This document shows positions 17,295 through 26,576 of a DNA stretch of 64,000 nucleotides, one piece after another (positions within the stretch are counted from its first letter, which is position 1; each line of letters opens with the position of its first letter). The stretch lies in assembly GCA_963841455.1 (NCBI GenBank), contig CAWJCU010000003.1, forward strand, positions 430,472 to 494,471, written 5' to 3'. The stretch comes from JAWVFM01 sp963841455 (GTDB lineage Bacteria > Actinomycetota > Thermoleophilia > Solirubrobacterales > 70-9). The notes beneath the pieces are model-generated. The model saw nothing but the letters and a program-made list of their open reading frames with translations. It was not told the DNA's origin and searched no databases. The translations under genes and the position numbers were made by a program.

Positions 17295-18341
17295 TCAGCG
17301 CGCGCGTCGAAGGTCGGCCCGCGCCCGGCCGTCGCGGAGCGTCCCGCTCGCGAGCGCAAGCCAGCGCACCCTCCCACCGCGGATGCCGGCGAGCAGGCGG
17401 CAGCCATGCCGGGCTCCCGCACCCTGGACGCTGGTCCGGCCCACGTTGAATACGTGAGTCAGGCGCAGGGTGGACTTTGCCTTCGCCCTCTTGCTGCCGG
17501 GGCCGACGCCATGAACCGTCTGACCGGGCGCGGTGGTGCGAATGAGCTCGGCGCGGCGCATGGTCGAGTAGGCGACCCGCAAATTCGCGGCGCCGACGAC
17601 GCACCAGCGATCGATCCCGCGCTTGTGCGAGCGCGGGCGGCCGAGGTGCTTGCGGAGGGCCTTGCGGCGCGTGCCGAGCTCGGCCCGACCGACGTGACGA
17701 CCGCCGATCTGCCCGCCCGGGACGATGCAGCTCGGGTAGGTATTGGCGCCGCCGCGGTAGATCGCGCGGCGCTCGTTCGGCGTGTCGACCCTCGCGCCGC
17801 AGATGGGGTCCGGATCGGACTCGAACACCACCTTCACGCCCCCACCGCCATTGCCGTAGAAGTAGGGCTTGTATGCGTCGGGAACGAAGGGGCGCATATC
17901 GGCGGGCTGGCCGCCGATCCGGAAGTTATGGATCGACACCCCGCCGGTCCCCTTCGCCCTGTCGAAGTAGTAGCGCCCGTCCCAGTGCCAGAGCTCCGGC
18001 TGTTCGTCCTGGACTATCGAGCCGGTCCAATGGTCCTGCTGGAAGTAGAAGCACTTCGTCGCCGCGGCGGCGGTGCGCGCCGGCTCCTTGGAGAGGAAGT
18101 CGACGATCCCGAAGTCGGTGATGTTCTGGCTCGTCTTGTCGAACTCGACGCAGAAGGGGTCGGCGTTCGGATAGGGGAAGTCCGTTCCGGTGCCCACGTC
18201 CTGGTTCACGCACTTGAACGGGTTCGAGCCGTCCCAGGGGCCGGTCGGGGTTGTCGTGGGCGGGGTCTGGGCACTGGCGGGGCCGGCCGCCGCAAGGGCG
18301 GCGGCCGCGGCAGCGAGGGCAACGATCCTTCGCGGAGACAC
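17295..18341 (-). CDS. Secreted protein of unknown function, signal peptide
   Basis: 348-residue protein. Starting at GTG 18341, residues 1–24 (MSPRRIVALAAAAAALAAAG) form a clean Sec signal ending ASA-Q. A Pro/Thr-rich linker leads to a globular part with aromatic- and acid-rich runs such as FDKTSQNITDFGIVDFLSK, FYFQQDHWTGSIVQDEQPEL and PFVPDAYKPYFYGNGGGG. The last 130 residues are basic. Cysteines are spread (FKCVNQD, TKCFYFQ, PICGARVD, PSCIVPG, RWCVVGA, HGCRLLAG) and may form disulfides. I do not recognise the family. It is divergent from the Tat/GMC pair and upstream of the decarboxylase operon by 42 bp. Confidence 0.65.
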   Translation of the reverse strand: MSPRRIVALAAAAAALAAAGPASAQTPPTTTPTGPWDGSNPFKCVNQDVGTGTDFPYPNADPFCVEFDKTSQNITDFGIVDFLSKEPARTAAAATKCFYFQQDHWTGSIVQDEQPELWHWDGRYYFDRAKGTGGVSIHNFRIGGQPADMRPFVPDAYKPYFYGNGGGGVKVVFESDPDPICGARVDTPNERRAIYRGGANTYPSCIVPGGQIGGRHVGRAELGTRRKALRKHLGRPRSHKRGIDRWCVVGAANLRVAYSTMRRAELIRTTAPGQTVHGVGPGSKRAKAKSTLRLTHVFNVGRTSVQGAGARHGCRLLAGIRGGRVRWLALASGTLRDGRARADLRRAR

Positions 18342-18522
18342 CGGCCGAGACGGTAGACCCGGGCGGCTCGGATGTCCACCGACAACCGTGCCGCCTACTG
18401 CGAACGTCCCGATGACCCTCACTTGTGATGGTCTGACGGACGTCGGCGGTCTCGTCGCCGGTCGGAGCGCCGAACGGTTGTCGGTTGCCTTCCCTAACTG
18501 CCCTCTGTACGGTCGGCGCCCG
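18342..18522. promoter_or_regulatory. Divergent intergenic region with an 11-bp inverted repeat
   Basis: The 181-bp gap between the secreted protein (minus) and the Tat/GMC operon (plus) contains CCGACAACCGT at 18379–18389 and its exact reverse complement ACGGTTGTCGG at 18474–18484. The two arms are about 85 bp apart and each lies near one of the two divergent starts. A shared regulator binding both is possible. No clear -35/-10 pair was identified. Confidence 0.4.
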
Positions 18523-19206
18523 ATGAGCGCCCCGAACGGAACGCCACCGGACGCCATACGCACCGACCTCGCCGCAGACCTGTCGCGCCGGGCCTTCCTG
18601 ACCCGTGCCGGCGGCATCGGCCTCGGGGCGCTGATCCTTGGAGCCCTTCCGATCGCCGAGCAGATGACGCGGCCGGCGAGGGCGCTGGGTGCGGCGCCCG
18701 TCCTCACCGACGCGACGCTCCAAGCGTTCTGGGACACGATGATCCCGGGACGGAAGGTCGCCAAGACCCAGACGGGCAGGGACATCGACCCGAAGGCGAT
18801 CACCGGCGTCGACCCTGAGCCCGGAGCGGTCGAGGCTGACGCGCTGCTCCTCGGCCAGGACGCGCGGATCGGCTTCGAGGCCCTCGCGCCGGCGTTCCTC
18901 GCGGAGCTGGAGGCGCGCTCGGTCACCCACGGCGGCGACTTCCTCGACCTCGACTGGCACGGGCGCGAGGCGGTGTGCATCGACGGGACCGCCTACTCCA
19001 ACCCCACCCGTCTCGTGTGGGAGGCCGCGGCGGCCGTCGCCTTCACGGCGTTCTGCGCGGCCGCCACCGTTCCAAACGCCACGGCCGAGACCGCCGTCGG
19101 CTACCAGGTGATGGGCCACCCCGGGGCGGCCCCGCACGGCTACGAGGACTTCTCGTATGGCCGCCGCCTCGCCCGCGGGCGCACGAAGCAGGGGTACCTT
19201 CCGTGA
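18523..19206 (+). CDS. Tat-exported small partner of GMC oxidoreductase (DUF5987/gluconate-dehydrogenase subunit 3-like)
   Basis: 227-residue protein with a twin-arginine signal at residues 20–45 (LSRRAFLTRAGGIGLGALIL), so it is exported folded. The mature part begins with LTDATLQAFWDTMIPGRKV, the pattern seen in gluconate 2-dehydrogenase subunit 3 and related small subunits of GMC dehydrogenases, and continues with helices such as FEALAPAFLAELEAR. ATG at 18523; upstream open frame to 18190 overlaps the divergent gene. Its stop overlaps the GTG start of the GMC gene (GTGA), so the two are coupled. It probably guides co-export of, or transfers electrons for, the large subunit, which has no signal of its own. 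Confidence 0.7.
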   Translation: MSAPNGTPPDAIRTDLAADLSRRAFLTRAGGIGLGALILGALPIAEQMTRPARALGAAPVLTDATLQAFWDTMIPGRKVAKTQTGRDIDPKAITGVDPEPGAVEADALLLGQDARIGFEALAPAFLAELEARSVTHGGDFLDLDWHGREAVCIDGTAYSNPTRLVWEAAAAVAFTAFCAAATVPNATAETAVGYQVMGHPGAAPHGYEDFSYGRRLARGRTKQGYLP

Positions 19207-20865
19207 CTGAGCGCGTGGACGTCTGCATCGTGGGGTCGGGTTTCGGCGCCTCGATCTCCGCCTGGCGCCTCGCCGAGCTCTACCGGGCGGCCGGCGAGAA
19301 ACCGAGCGTCGTGGTGCTCGAGCGCGGGCTCAGAAAGGGGCACACCGACTTCGCCCAGTCGATGGACATCGAGCACCTCTCGCAGGCCTACGGGCTGCTC
19401 CAGGGGCAGGGTGCGCAGGTTGTGGTGGCGAACCTTGTCGGCGGCGGTTCGAACCTCTATCTGGCGGCCTCGCTGCGGGCGCCGAGCGAGATCTTCGAGC
19501 GCACCGACTCCGCGCCCGAGGACGGCCCGCCGAGGCGCATGTGGCCGAAGGAGTTGAGCCGCAGGGCGCTCAACCCCTACTACGCGCGCGCGGAGGCCGG
19601 GCTTCGCGTGGCGCCGACGCCGTGGGACATGGTCTCGAAGTCGGGCGGCGTTTGGGCCTCGATGCTTCGCGAGTCCGGCTTCACATGTGACCGGGTCCCG
19701 CTGGCGATCAGCCACGAGCGCTGCGTGAACGCGAAGTGGTGCTACACGGGCTGCGTGTTCGGGGCCAAGAACTCGCTCATAACCAACTACCTCGCGTCCG
19801 CCGAGCGCGCCGGCGTGGAGGTGCGCCCGCTGGTGCAGGTGAACCAGGTGCAGCAGTCGAGCGCCAGGCCCTATCGATTCGTCGTCCAGGGCAACAAGGT
19901 CGACCCCGCTACCAAGGGCTCGGCGGGGGCGATCACCGACATCGAGTGCAAGGTCCTGATCCTCGCCGCGGGTGCGATGGGCACGCCACCGATCCTCATG
20001 CGCTCCCAGCCGACCCTGCCCGCGCTGTCGCAGAAGGTCGGCAAGCATCTCGGCGTCAACGGCGACCACGTCGCCGCGGTCGAGGTGAATCCGCGCAGGA
20101 TCCGAGACGCGCTCGACCTCCCCGGCTTCGGCCAGTTCTACAAGGGCCGGCCGATCACCGTCATGAGCTACGACTACTTCGTCGGCAAGCGCGGGCGTCG
20201 GCACGACGGCACCCGGTTCACGCTCCAGGAGATCCTCCTCTCGCAGCTCACGAACTTCCTCTACGACGACGGGCGAAAGCCGGCAGGGCCTCCGTCGTGG
20301 TGGGGGAAGCAGAAGAAGCGGTCGATCTCGACCTGGAACGACCACATCGAGATCCTCGCCATGGTGGAGGACACGAACGACGGCTCCTTCTACGCCGTCC
20401 CGCCCGGGGGCGGGGGCCACATTCAGCCGAACGGCGGGCCCGTCGGCGTCGGCCTCTTCGACTACGCGCTCTCGGAGCAGTCGCTGCGCGTTCGCGAGCG
20501 CGCCAACCAGGCGATACGGAAGATCTGCGAGCGCCGCGGGGCCGGGCAGGTTCCTGAAGCTCACCGAGACCGAGGGCGTCTACGCCGCCCACCCGCTGGG
20601 CGGCTGCCGCATGGCCGCCGACCCATCGTTCGGGGTCGTCGACCACCGCAACGAGGTCTTCGGCTACGAGGGGCTTTTCTGCATCGACAGCTCGGCGATC
20701 CCGACCAGCCTCGCGGTCAACCCCTCGCTCACGATCGCCGCCGTCTCCGAGCGCGCCGCGGCGAGCCTGGTCCGCCGCGCCGACGACTTCGGCCTGCCGA
20801 AGCCGCCCAGGGGCTTCCGCTTCCGCACTCCGGCTGAGCACGTCGGCCGGCGAGTGGACCCGTAG
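19203..20865 (+). CDS. GMC oxidoreductase (cholesterol-oxidase-like), one frame interruption
   Basis: FAD enzyme of about 554 residues. GTG start gives VTERVDVCIVGSGFGASISAWRL with the dinucleotide motif at residues 8–20. VVANLVGGGSNLYLAAS near 80 is the second FAD motif. CVNAKWCYTGCVFGAKNS near 178 is the Cys-rich loop, and CKVLILAAGAMGTPPIL follows near 250. The C-terminal frame changes near 20540, where an extra G in GCCGGGCAGG interrupts AGRFLKLTETEGVYAAHPLGG. The frame then continues with HPLGGCRMAADPSFGVVDH, LFCIDSSAIPTSLAVNPSLT (catalytic His and Asn-Pro) to 20865. The plan (AHPLGGCRM, IPTSLAVNP) is that of cholesterol/steroid oxidase-type GMC enzymes. Coupled to the Tat subunit. A sequence error is the likely reason for the interruption. 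Confidence 0.85.
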
Positions 20866-20972
20866 ACGCCTCGAGCGGCTGGTACCGTAGCCACGTCGCC
20901 GATGGACGACGACCACCCTCCTCGAAGTACCGGGCCGCATAGGGGCGAAGCGCCTGGGGCGTTGGCGTCTGT

Positions 20973-22328
20973 ATGACGGCGTTGCTCCTCGCCTTCCTCG
21001 TCCTGCTCGTGCTCATCAACGGCCTCTTCGTCGCGGCCGAGATCGGCCTCGTGCGCTCGCGGCGAGCGAAGCTCGAGGTGCTCGCGAACGACGGGACGAA
21101 GGGAGCGCAGCGGGCGCTCGACCAGATCGGGCGGATGACCGAGTACATCGCGGCCTGCCAGGTCGGGATCACGCTCTGCTCGATCGGAATCGGCTTCATC
21201 GGCGAGCCGGCCCTCGCCGGGGCGCTCGAACCGGTATTCGGGAGCTTCTCCCACGCCGTGGCGGCCACGGTCTCGGTGGCGCTTGCCTTCCTGCTCGTCA
21301 CGACGATCCACATCACCTTCGGTGAGCTCGTGCCGAAGCTGGGAGCGATCCCGCGTGCCGAGGGGGTCGCGATCAGGCTCGCGGGGCCGCTCGGCGCCTT
21401 CGAGCGCATAAGCCGCCCGTTCACCCGCGCCCTCACCGCGGTGGCGATCCGGGCCGTCCGCCTTCTCGGCGTGCGGCCCGGAGGGCTCAACGAGGAGAGC
21501 CACACCCCCGAGGACATCAAGGTCATCATCAGCCAATCGCAGACCGGCGGCGACCTCGACCCGGGTGAGGCTGGGATGCTCTCGGGCGTCTTCCACCTCC
21601 ACGAGCAGGAGGCGCGCGAGGTGATGACGCCGATTCCCGCCGTGATCACGATCGACGCAGCGGACACCGCCGAGATGGCGCTGCGCCGCTGCATCTCCTC
21701 CGGGCACACCCGGCTCGTCGTGATCGAGGACGACAACCCCGACAAGGTCCGCGGCGTCGTCCACAACAACAGCCTCGCGCGCCTCTACATGAACGCCGGC
21801 CCCGACGCCACGATCGGTCCCGCGATCAGGGAGGTGCCGTTCTTTCCCGAGACGAAGCCGCTCGACGACCTCCTCGCCGAGTTTCAGAAGCAGCGCAGCT
21901 CGCTGTGCGTCGTCTCCGACGAGTACGGCCGCACCGTCGGCATCGTGACCGTCGAGGACATCCTCGAGGAGGTGGTTGGGGAGATCGAGGACGAGACCGA
22001 TCCACGGTCGGCCTCGGTGCGCCGGCTCGCCGACGGCGATTTCTACGTTCGCGGGCACGTCTCGCTCGGCGACCTCGTCGACGCGGGGATCGAGCTTCCG
22101 GTCGAGACCGATGCCTTCAACTCGATCGGCGGGTACGTGTTCTCCGAGCTCGGCCGGCTGCCGAAGCGCGGCGATCGGATCACCGCCGACGGCTATGAGA
22201 TCCGCGTCGAATCGGTGCGTGACAATCGCATCGTCGCCGTGCGCATCCACGCCCGCGCGACCGCGGAGTTCCCGGTCGCGACGCAGGCGCCCATGCCGAG
22301 TGAGCCGGGGGAGCCGGAAAGCCGCTAA
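20973..22328 (+). CDS. CNNM/CorC-HlyC family transporter-associated protein
   Basis: 451-residue hemolysin-family membrane protein. The N-terminal CNNM domain spans residues 1–180 with four hydrophobic segments (LLAFLVLLVLINGLFVAAEIGLV; YIAACQVGITLCSIGIGFIG; VALAFLLVTTIHITFGELVPK and the region after LAGPLGAF). It carries the family motif RSRRAKLEVLA. A CBS pair follows at residues 200–340 (REVMTPIPAVITID… and KQRSSLCVVSDEYGRTVGIVTVEDILEE), then a CorC_HlyC domain to residue 430. Members are implicated in Mg2+/Co2+ efflux or export; this member's ion is not determined. It stands alone on the plus strand, 107 bp after the GMC gene. Confidence 0.9.
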   Translation: MTALLLAFLVLLVLINGLFVAAEIGLVRSRRAKLEVLANDGTKGAQRALDQIGRMTEYIAACQVGITLCSIGIGFIGEPALAGALEPVFGSFSHAVAATVSVALAFLLVTTIHITFGELVPKLGAIPRAEGVAIRLAGPLGAFERISRPFTRALTAVAIRAVRLLGVRPGGLNEESHTPEDIKVIISQSQTGGDLDPGEAGMLSGVFHLHEQEAREVMTPIPAVITIDAADTAEMALRRCISSGHTRLVVIEDDNPDKVRGVVHNNSLARLYMNAGPDATIGPAIREVPFFPETKPLDDLLAEFQKQRSSLCVVSDEYGRTVGIVTVEDILEEVVGEIEDETDPRSASVRRLADGDFYVRGHVSLGDLVDAGIELPVETDAFNSIGGYVFSELGRLPKRGDRITADGYEIRVESVRDNRIVAVRIHARATAEFPVATQAPMPSEPGEPESR

Positions 22329-22405
22329 GTCCGGCTTTCGGGCCCGCGGATTCCGTCCGTGGCAGCTCCTAGCTTGCGCGCAGCGACCAAGGAAAGGGGC
22401 AGCCG

Positions 22406-22663
22406 ATGTGGGTCGTCAGGCTCACCGATAAGCAGCTCGAGATCCTGAAGGGGATGTTGAGCGCCGAGGACCACCTCGGCCCCGCGTTGCGAGGCGCACT
22501 CGAGGCCATGGAGCTGGCGCGCTGGGACGACCTCCCGGAGGCGCACCTTCCGTGGGCCGACATCGCCGACGCGGCCCGTCGCCAGGGGATCTCCGAGGCC
22601 GACGTAATTTGGGATCTGGCAGGTAAGTCAGTGAGGGACGCAAGTCCCGAAAGCAGCATGTAA
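22406..22663 (+). CDS. Small protein of unknown function (85 aa)
   Basis: Starts at ATG 22406, preceded by AAGGAAAGGGGC, a plausible ribosome site. The 85-residue product begins MWVVRLTDKQLEILKGMLSAE and is mostly amphipathic helix with acidic bias, without signal or membrane segment. The last six residues (ASPESSM) and the TAA stop are encoded by the linker of double-hairpin copy B, so the natural end may have been altered by that element. Codon bias looks coding. No recognisable domain. It lies 77 bp downstream of the CNNM gene. Confidence 0.5.
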   Translation: MWVVRLTDKQLEILKGMLSAEDHLGPALRGALEAMELARWDDLPEAHLPWADIADAARRQGISEADVIWDLAGKSVRDASPESSM

Positions 22664-22686
22664 GGACGCCGAAGGCGTCCGCAAGT
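22630..22686 (+). repeat. Double-hairpin element, copy B
   Basis: Stem 1 GGGAC-GCAA-GTCCC (22635–22648, GNRA-type loop), linker GAAAGCAGCATGTAA (22649–22663), stem 2 GGACGCC-GAA-GGCGTCC (22664–22680), then GCAAG. It overlaps the last codons of the 85-residue ORF at its 3' end. Relative to copy C, stem 2 has G-to-A paired with C-to-T on the other arm, a compensatory change. Confidence 0.78.
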
Positions 22687-22721
22687 TGTTCCAGCAGCGC
22701 GACGCGGCCTGACCCAGGCGC

Positions 22722-25262
22722 TCAGTGCGGCTCGACGAAGCACGAGCCCGAGCCGAACCTCTGGTTATTCGTCTCGTCGCTCTCGTCGACGACGTTCGTC
22801 GCGTCGGCGACCACCGTCGCGCTGTCCTCGCCGTCGCCGCAGCCCGTGGAGACGGTCACGCTTGCGCCGGGCGCCAGGGCGGGAGTGTTGACGAGGGTCG
22901 ACACGCCGCCGGTCTGGGTGATCCGGGTCTGGCTGGCGACGGCGTCGGCGAGACCGATGTTCTTCACGTCGGCCGAGATCGTGCCGCTTGCGCCGGTGCC
23001 GGTGACCCTGACCGCGGTGACCACGAGGTCAGGCTTCTCGGCGGTGCAGACCGCCGTGCCGTCGAGCTGGTTGTTGCCCTCGTTGCTCTCGGCGACGGCG
23101 TCCGTGCCGTCGGCGATGGCCGTCACCGCGATCTGTCCGGGGCGGGGGCACGGGATCGAGACCGTCGCGGCCACGCCCGGGCCGAGCGCCGGGGTGTCGA
23201 GGAAGCTCTTCGCGCCACCGTCGAGGATGTACGCGAGCTGGCTCGGGCCGGCCGCCCCCGGGCCGATGTTCCTGACCACGACGTCGATCGAGCCCGGGAC
23301 ACCGTTGATCGAGTCGACGATCAGGTCCGGGCCGGGCGGTGGCTGTGGCGGGGCGCAGCCCGCGCTCGAGCGCCCGAAGAGGACGTAGTGGAGGTCCTCG
23401 TAGTCGTTCGGCACGAACGGGTTGCCGGCGACACCCGTCTTGCTCGCTGACCCCGTGGCGACGAAGCAGCGCGGCTGGCTGGGGTCGGTCGCGAGGCCTA
23501 CGTAGTCGTTGCCGACGGTGTCGACCAGCGAGGTGCGCTGACCGATGGCGCTCGCCGCGGTGCCCCATTCGTTCAGGAACGCCACGCCGTAAGACGGGTA
23601 GAGGCTGGGCCCTCCGTACTCGAAGCTGAGCGCCAGTGAGCCAAGGGTGTTTGCCCGCAGCTGCGGGAGCGCAGCGGCGAGCCCGCCGCTCAACTCGACG
23701 TCCCAGCCGGAGATCCGCTTGATCGGCGTGACGTCGCTGTTGATGAGCACGAAGTCGAGCGACGGTTCGTCGTGGACGTCGACCATCTTCGTGCCGTCCT
23801 TCGTGGCCACCTTCGCCTGTCGCCCGGCCATCCAACCGAAGACGAGCGAGTTGCCGACGAGCGCGCCGGTCTCGACCCCGCCGGCCGACTTGCCGATGCG
23901 CTCCATCCAGTTCGCCCCGGCGGGATCCTTGCTTCCCGTGTCGTAGGCGGCGATCGACGGGACGTCGAGCTCGTTCACCTGCAAACCGCCGTAGCCGTCG
24001 GGCCATGAGATGACGTCGAGGCGGCTCGTGCTCGCCTCCGCCGCGAACCACTGCGTCGTCGGCGCGGAGGAGAGGTTGCCGTCGAACGCGCCCTGAGCCG
24101 GGCGGATCTTCGACGGGATGTCGCTCGCGTCGAAGTTGACGAGGCTCATGTTGAGCGTCCCGCCGAGCTGCGAGAGCGGGAAGCGAGCGATGGCGGTACC
24201 GAGGAACTTCTTGTCCTCGCCCTCGCATTTCTTGCTCTTGAAGCCGTTCACCGTCAGGTAGAGGTTCTGCTGGGTGAACGCGATGTGCGACCGGTCGAGG
24301 AAGGGCAGGTTGTCGGCCTTCCCGCACTTCGTCGTGACGCCGAGCTGCGCCGGGGTCAGCGTGTAGCGGGTCCAGCTCTGAGCGCCCGAGCTCACGATCT
24401 GGGCAGGGGTCGCGGTGGCGATTCGGAGCGCGTTGCTCTTTGCATTGTCGGGGTTGCCGCCCCCGCCCGACCAGTACTGGAGGACCCAGACGAACCGGTT
24501 GATCGTCGGGACGTAGGTGACGACCTGGTCGCAGCAGTACCCGCCGGCCAGGGTTGGGAAGACCGTCGCCGCGTCGATTGGGGTGAACGTCCTTCCGCCG
24601 TCGGAGGAGATCGCGTCGCGGTCGTTGCTCGTGAGGAGGACGACGCGCCCGTCGGTCGCGACGCTCGACTCGCCGCCGTCCGTGTCCTGCCAGCCGGCGA
24701 TGCCGGATTGCCGCAGGCTCTTGTTCCGCGCCACCGCGATGTCCCCGATCGGAGCGCCGGTGTTCGGCCCCTTGCTGCCTGGCTCCTCGGTGACGGGCGG
24801 GGCCGGGTCCAGCGGAACATTGGGGTGCGCGACGTACGGGCCCGCAGGGGCCTGCGTCCCCTCCTCCTCGCCGGGGTCCCCCTCGCCGTCGATCGGCCGC
24901 CGTGGCGGCGCGGGATAGGGCCCGGTGCCGTCCTGCGAGCCCAGATGCCTCCCAGGGTGTGCACGGACGATGTCAGGCGAGTTATCACGCGGGCACCTGG
25001 GCGGAGTCGGGGTGAAGCCGCGGCGTATGTGGTTGCGATGCCGTGCGCGCCGGCACTTGTGCCGGCGCCGGTGATGGTGGTGGTGACGATGCCGATGCCG
25101 ATGCCGGTGGCCCTTGGCGTCGCTTCCGGCGCCCGCCGCGGCGCGGCCACTTCGACTGGCCGTCTCGCCGCTTGCCGACACCGCGAGGAGCGCGGCGATG
25201 ATGACCGCGGTCGCGATTGCGATCGCGAGCGGCCGTCGCTTGCGGCGCTCCCCATGCTGCAC
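22722..25262 (-). CDS. Secreted CARDB-repeat protein with His-rich N-terminal tract
   Basis: 846-residue exported protein. GTG at 25262 with GGGGAGG upstream. Residues 12–32 are a signal or anchor helix (AIAIATAVIIAALLAVSASG). Residues 51–80 are an extreme His/Arg tract (GHRHRHRHRHHHHHRRRH), a possible metal-binding segment. The central 550 residues look like a sialidase/beta-propeller-type domain (SSDGGRTFTPIDAATVF and several repeated aromatic/Asn-rich blades). The C-terminus holds two CARDB (cell-adhesion related) domains, about residues 645–740 (PDLIVDSINGVPGSIDVVVR) and 745–846 (PDLVVTAVRVTGTGASGTIS), each ending in the NEGNNQ or DETNNQ motif. Likely extracellular adhesion or surface protein. 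The His tract is not matched by similar coding around it. Confidence 0.75.
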   Translation of the reverse strand: MQHGERRKRRPLAIAIATAVIIAALLAVSASGETASRSGRAAAGAGSDAKGHRHRHRHRHHHHHRRRHKCRRARHRNHIRRGFTPTPPRCPRDNSPDIVRAHPGRHLGSQDGTGPYPAPPRRPIDGEGDPGEEEGTQAPAGPYVAHPNVPLDPAPPVTEEPGSKGPNTGAPIGDIAVARNKSLRQSGIAGWQDTDGGESSVATDGRVVLLTSNDRDAISSDGGRTFTPIDAATVFPTLAGGYCCDQVVTYVPTINRFVWVLQYWSGGGGNPDNAKSNALRIATATPAQIVSSGAQSWTRYTLTPAQLGVTTKCGKADNLPFLDRSHIAFTQQNLYLTVNGFKSKKCEGEDKKFLGTAIARFPLSQLGGTLNMSLVNFDASDIPSKIRPAQGAFDGNLSSAPTTQWFAAEASTSRLDVISWPDGYGGLQVNELDVPSIAAYDTGSKDPAGANWMERIGKSAGGVETGALVGNSLVFGWMAGRQAKVATKDGTKMVDVHDEPSLDFVLINSDVTPIKRISGWDVELSGGLAAALPQLRANTLGSLALSFEYGGPSLYPSYGVAFLNEWGTAASAIGQRTSLVDTVGNDYVGLATDPSQPRCFVATGSASKTGVAGNPFVPNDYEDLHYVLFGRSSAGCAPPQPPPGPDLIVDSINGVPGSIDVVVRNIGPGAAGPSQLAYILDGGAKSFLDTPALGPGVAATVSIPCPRPGQIAVTAIADGTDAVAESNEGNNQLDGTAVCTAEKPDLVVTAVRVTGTGASGTISADVKNIGLADAVASQTRITQTGGVSTLVNTPALAPGASVTVSTGCGDGEDSATVVADATNVVDESDETNNQRFGSGSCFVEPH

Positions 25263-25325
25263 GAGGACGATCCTCCCCTGTAGTCGCTTATCGCGTTGGC
25301 CAACCGTAACCGATGGGACCGCGCA

Positions 25326-26576
25326 TCACCGACCGCCGGTGCTTGCGGCCACGACCTCTGCCATCAGCGGCCCGGCTGTGCCGAGGAACTCGTCGAGCTT
25401 CTTGCGGCTGCGTCGCTTTGGTCCATCGTCCGGCTTCCACATGACGATCGTCGTGGAGCCGGCGCTCGTGTCGATGCCGTGCTCATTCTGCGCGGCGTCG
25501 ACGGAGGGCATGGTCGCGAACGTGTACGTGTTGGTCCCGTGGGGGACGTCTACGGCGAGCGCCTGCCAGCCGGACCCGTACCCGTCGTCGGAGCTGGTCC
25601 ACAGCAGATAGCCGGCGGGTCCGCCGGGCATCAGCGGACCCGCCGCGACCGCGGTGAGCGCGCCGGGCACGGAGAGCTCGAGGTGCGCGGCCCGGAACGC
25701 CGCGTTGTCGACCCGCTTCATTCCCACCGACTCGGCATAGGAGCGAAAGAACGCCTCGGCGCCGAGCTTCCACGCCCGCTCGGTCGGGATCGGCCCGTGG
25801 CCGAGCTCGTACGCCGCCGAGCGCACGCTCTTCGGGACCTCCGCGAAGGGATGCTCCGCGAGGTCCCGCTCGACGATGTCGTCGCGCGTGCCCGGCGCGG
25901 GCGGCGCGGTTCCCTCGGCGTCGCCGAGGCCGCTCGCGATCTCGCCGACCCGCTCGTATACGCGCCGTGCGGCCGCGGTGAGCCGGCCGAGCGCGTCGAG
26001 GTCGGAGACGACACCCGGCAGAAAGCAGCAAAGCGCTCCGTCCTGGAGCTCGAACGAGAAGTCCCGTGGCGCGTCCCGCGACAGCCAGTCGACGAGGTCG
26101 GGGTCGAAGAGCTGCCACACGCGCACCGGGTCGGCGTCGTGGTCGGTCGAGAGGCTGTAGCGCTGCGCGAAGGCCTCGCTCTCGAGCCTCACGGCGGCGT
26201 CGTCGAGCTCGATCACCTGGCGCTCGGCGTCGGGGTTCGAGACGTCGGTGTCCGTCAGGTCCCGGTCGTGGCAGAGGACCCGCATCGCGAACGGTGAGCC
26301 CTTCGGCGCGGCGACGTAGAAGAGCGTGACGTAGCGGTGGACATCCCGGCCGCCCTTCATCTCCGCGTAGTAGGCATGCGCGAGCCAGATGTCGCCGAAT
26401 GCCCGCGTCTGCCCGGTGACGAGGTTCGGGACCATCTGCATGAACCCGTGGCGCAGGATCTGCGTCGCCTGCGGGAGCGACCAGTTCTCGTAGTAGGAGA
26501 GCCCGTTTGCCTCGGCGTACGCCTTCATCGCCCGCGCGGCCGCCTTTGCCTGCGCGTCGAGGTCCTCAGTACTCAT
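25326..26576 (-). CDS. Hypothetical protein, conserved-looking, 416 aa
   Basis: Soluble protein with no signal or membrane helix. Starts MSTEDLDAQAKAAARAMKAY. It has repeated aromatic/hydrophobic strand blocks (GDIWLAHAYYAEMKGGRDVH, YVTLFYVAAPKGSPFAMRVL, GYLLWTSSDDGYGSGWQALA) and an alpha-helical middle section (ALGRLTAAARRVYERVGEIA). The layout of two alpha/beta halves is reminiscent of DUF3137-like proteins, but I cannot assign it. Its ATG at 26576 overlaps the end of the 3-hydroxyacyl-CoA dehydrogenase gene (26566) by 11 bp, so the pair are co-transcribed. Confidence 0.6.
   Translation of the reverse strand: MSTEDLDAQAKAAARAMKAYAEANGLSYYENWSLPQATQILRHGFMQMVPNLVTGQTRAFGDIWLAHAYYAEMKGGRDVHRYVTLFYVAAPKGSPFAMRVLCHDRDLTDTDVSNPDAERQVIELDDAAVRLESEAFAQRYSLSTDHDADPVRVWQLFDPDLVDWLSRDAPRDFSFELQDGALCCFLPGVVSDLDALGRLTAAARRVYERVGEIASGLGDAEGTAPPAPGTRDDIVERDLAEHPFAEVPKSVRSAAYELGHGPIPTERAWKLGAEAFFRSYAESVGMKRVDNAAFRAAHLELSVPGALTAVAAGPLMPGGPAGYLLWTSSDDGYGSGWQALAVDVPHGTNTYTFATMPSVDAAQNEHGIDTSAGSTTIVMWKPDDGPKRRSRKKLDEFLGTAGPLMAEVVAASTGGR

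Noticed and set aside
16281..18356. 691-residue plus-strand open frame
   Set aside because: Antisense of the decarboxylase and secreted-protein genes; composition is typical of high-GC shadow frames.
20935..20972. A fifth double-hairpin element before the CNNM gene
   Set aside because: GGGGCGAAGCGCC-type stem is present but the conserved linker AAGCAGCATGTAA and second stem are absent.
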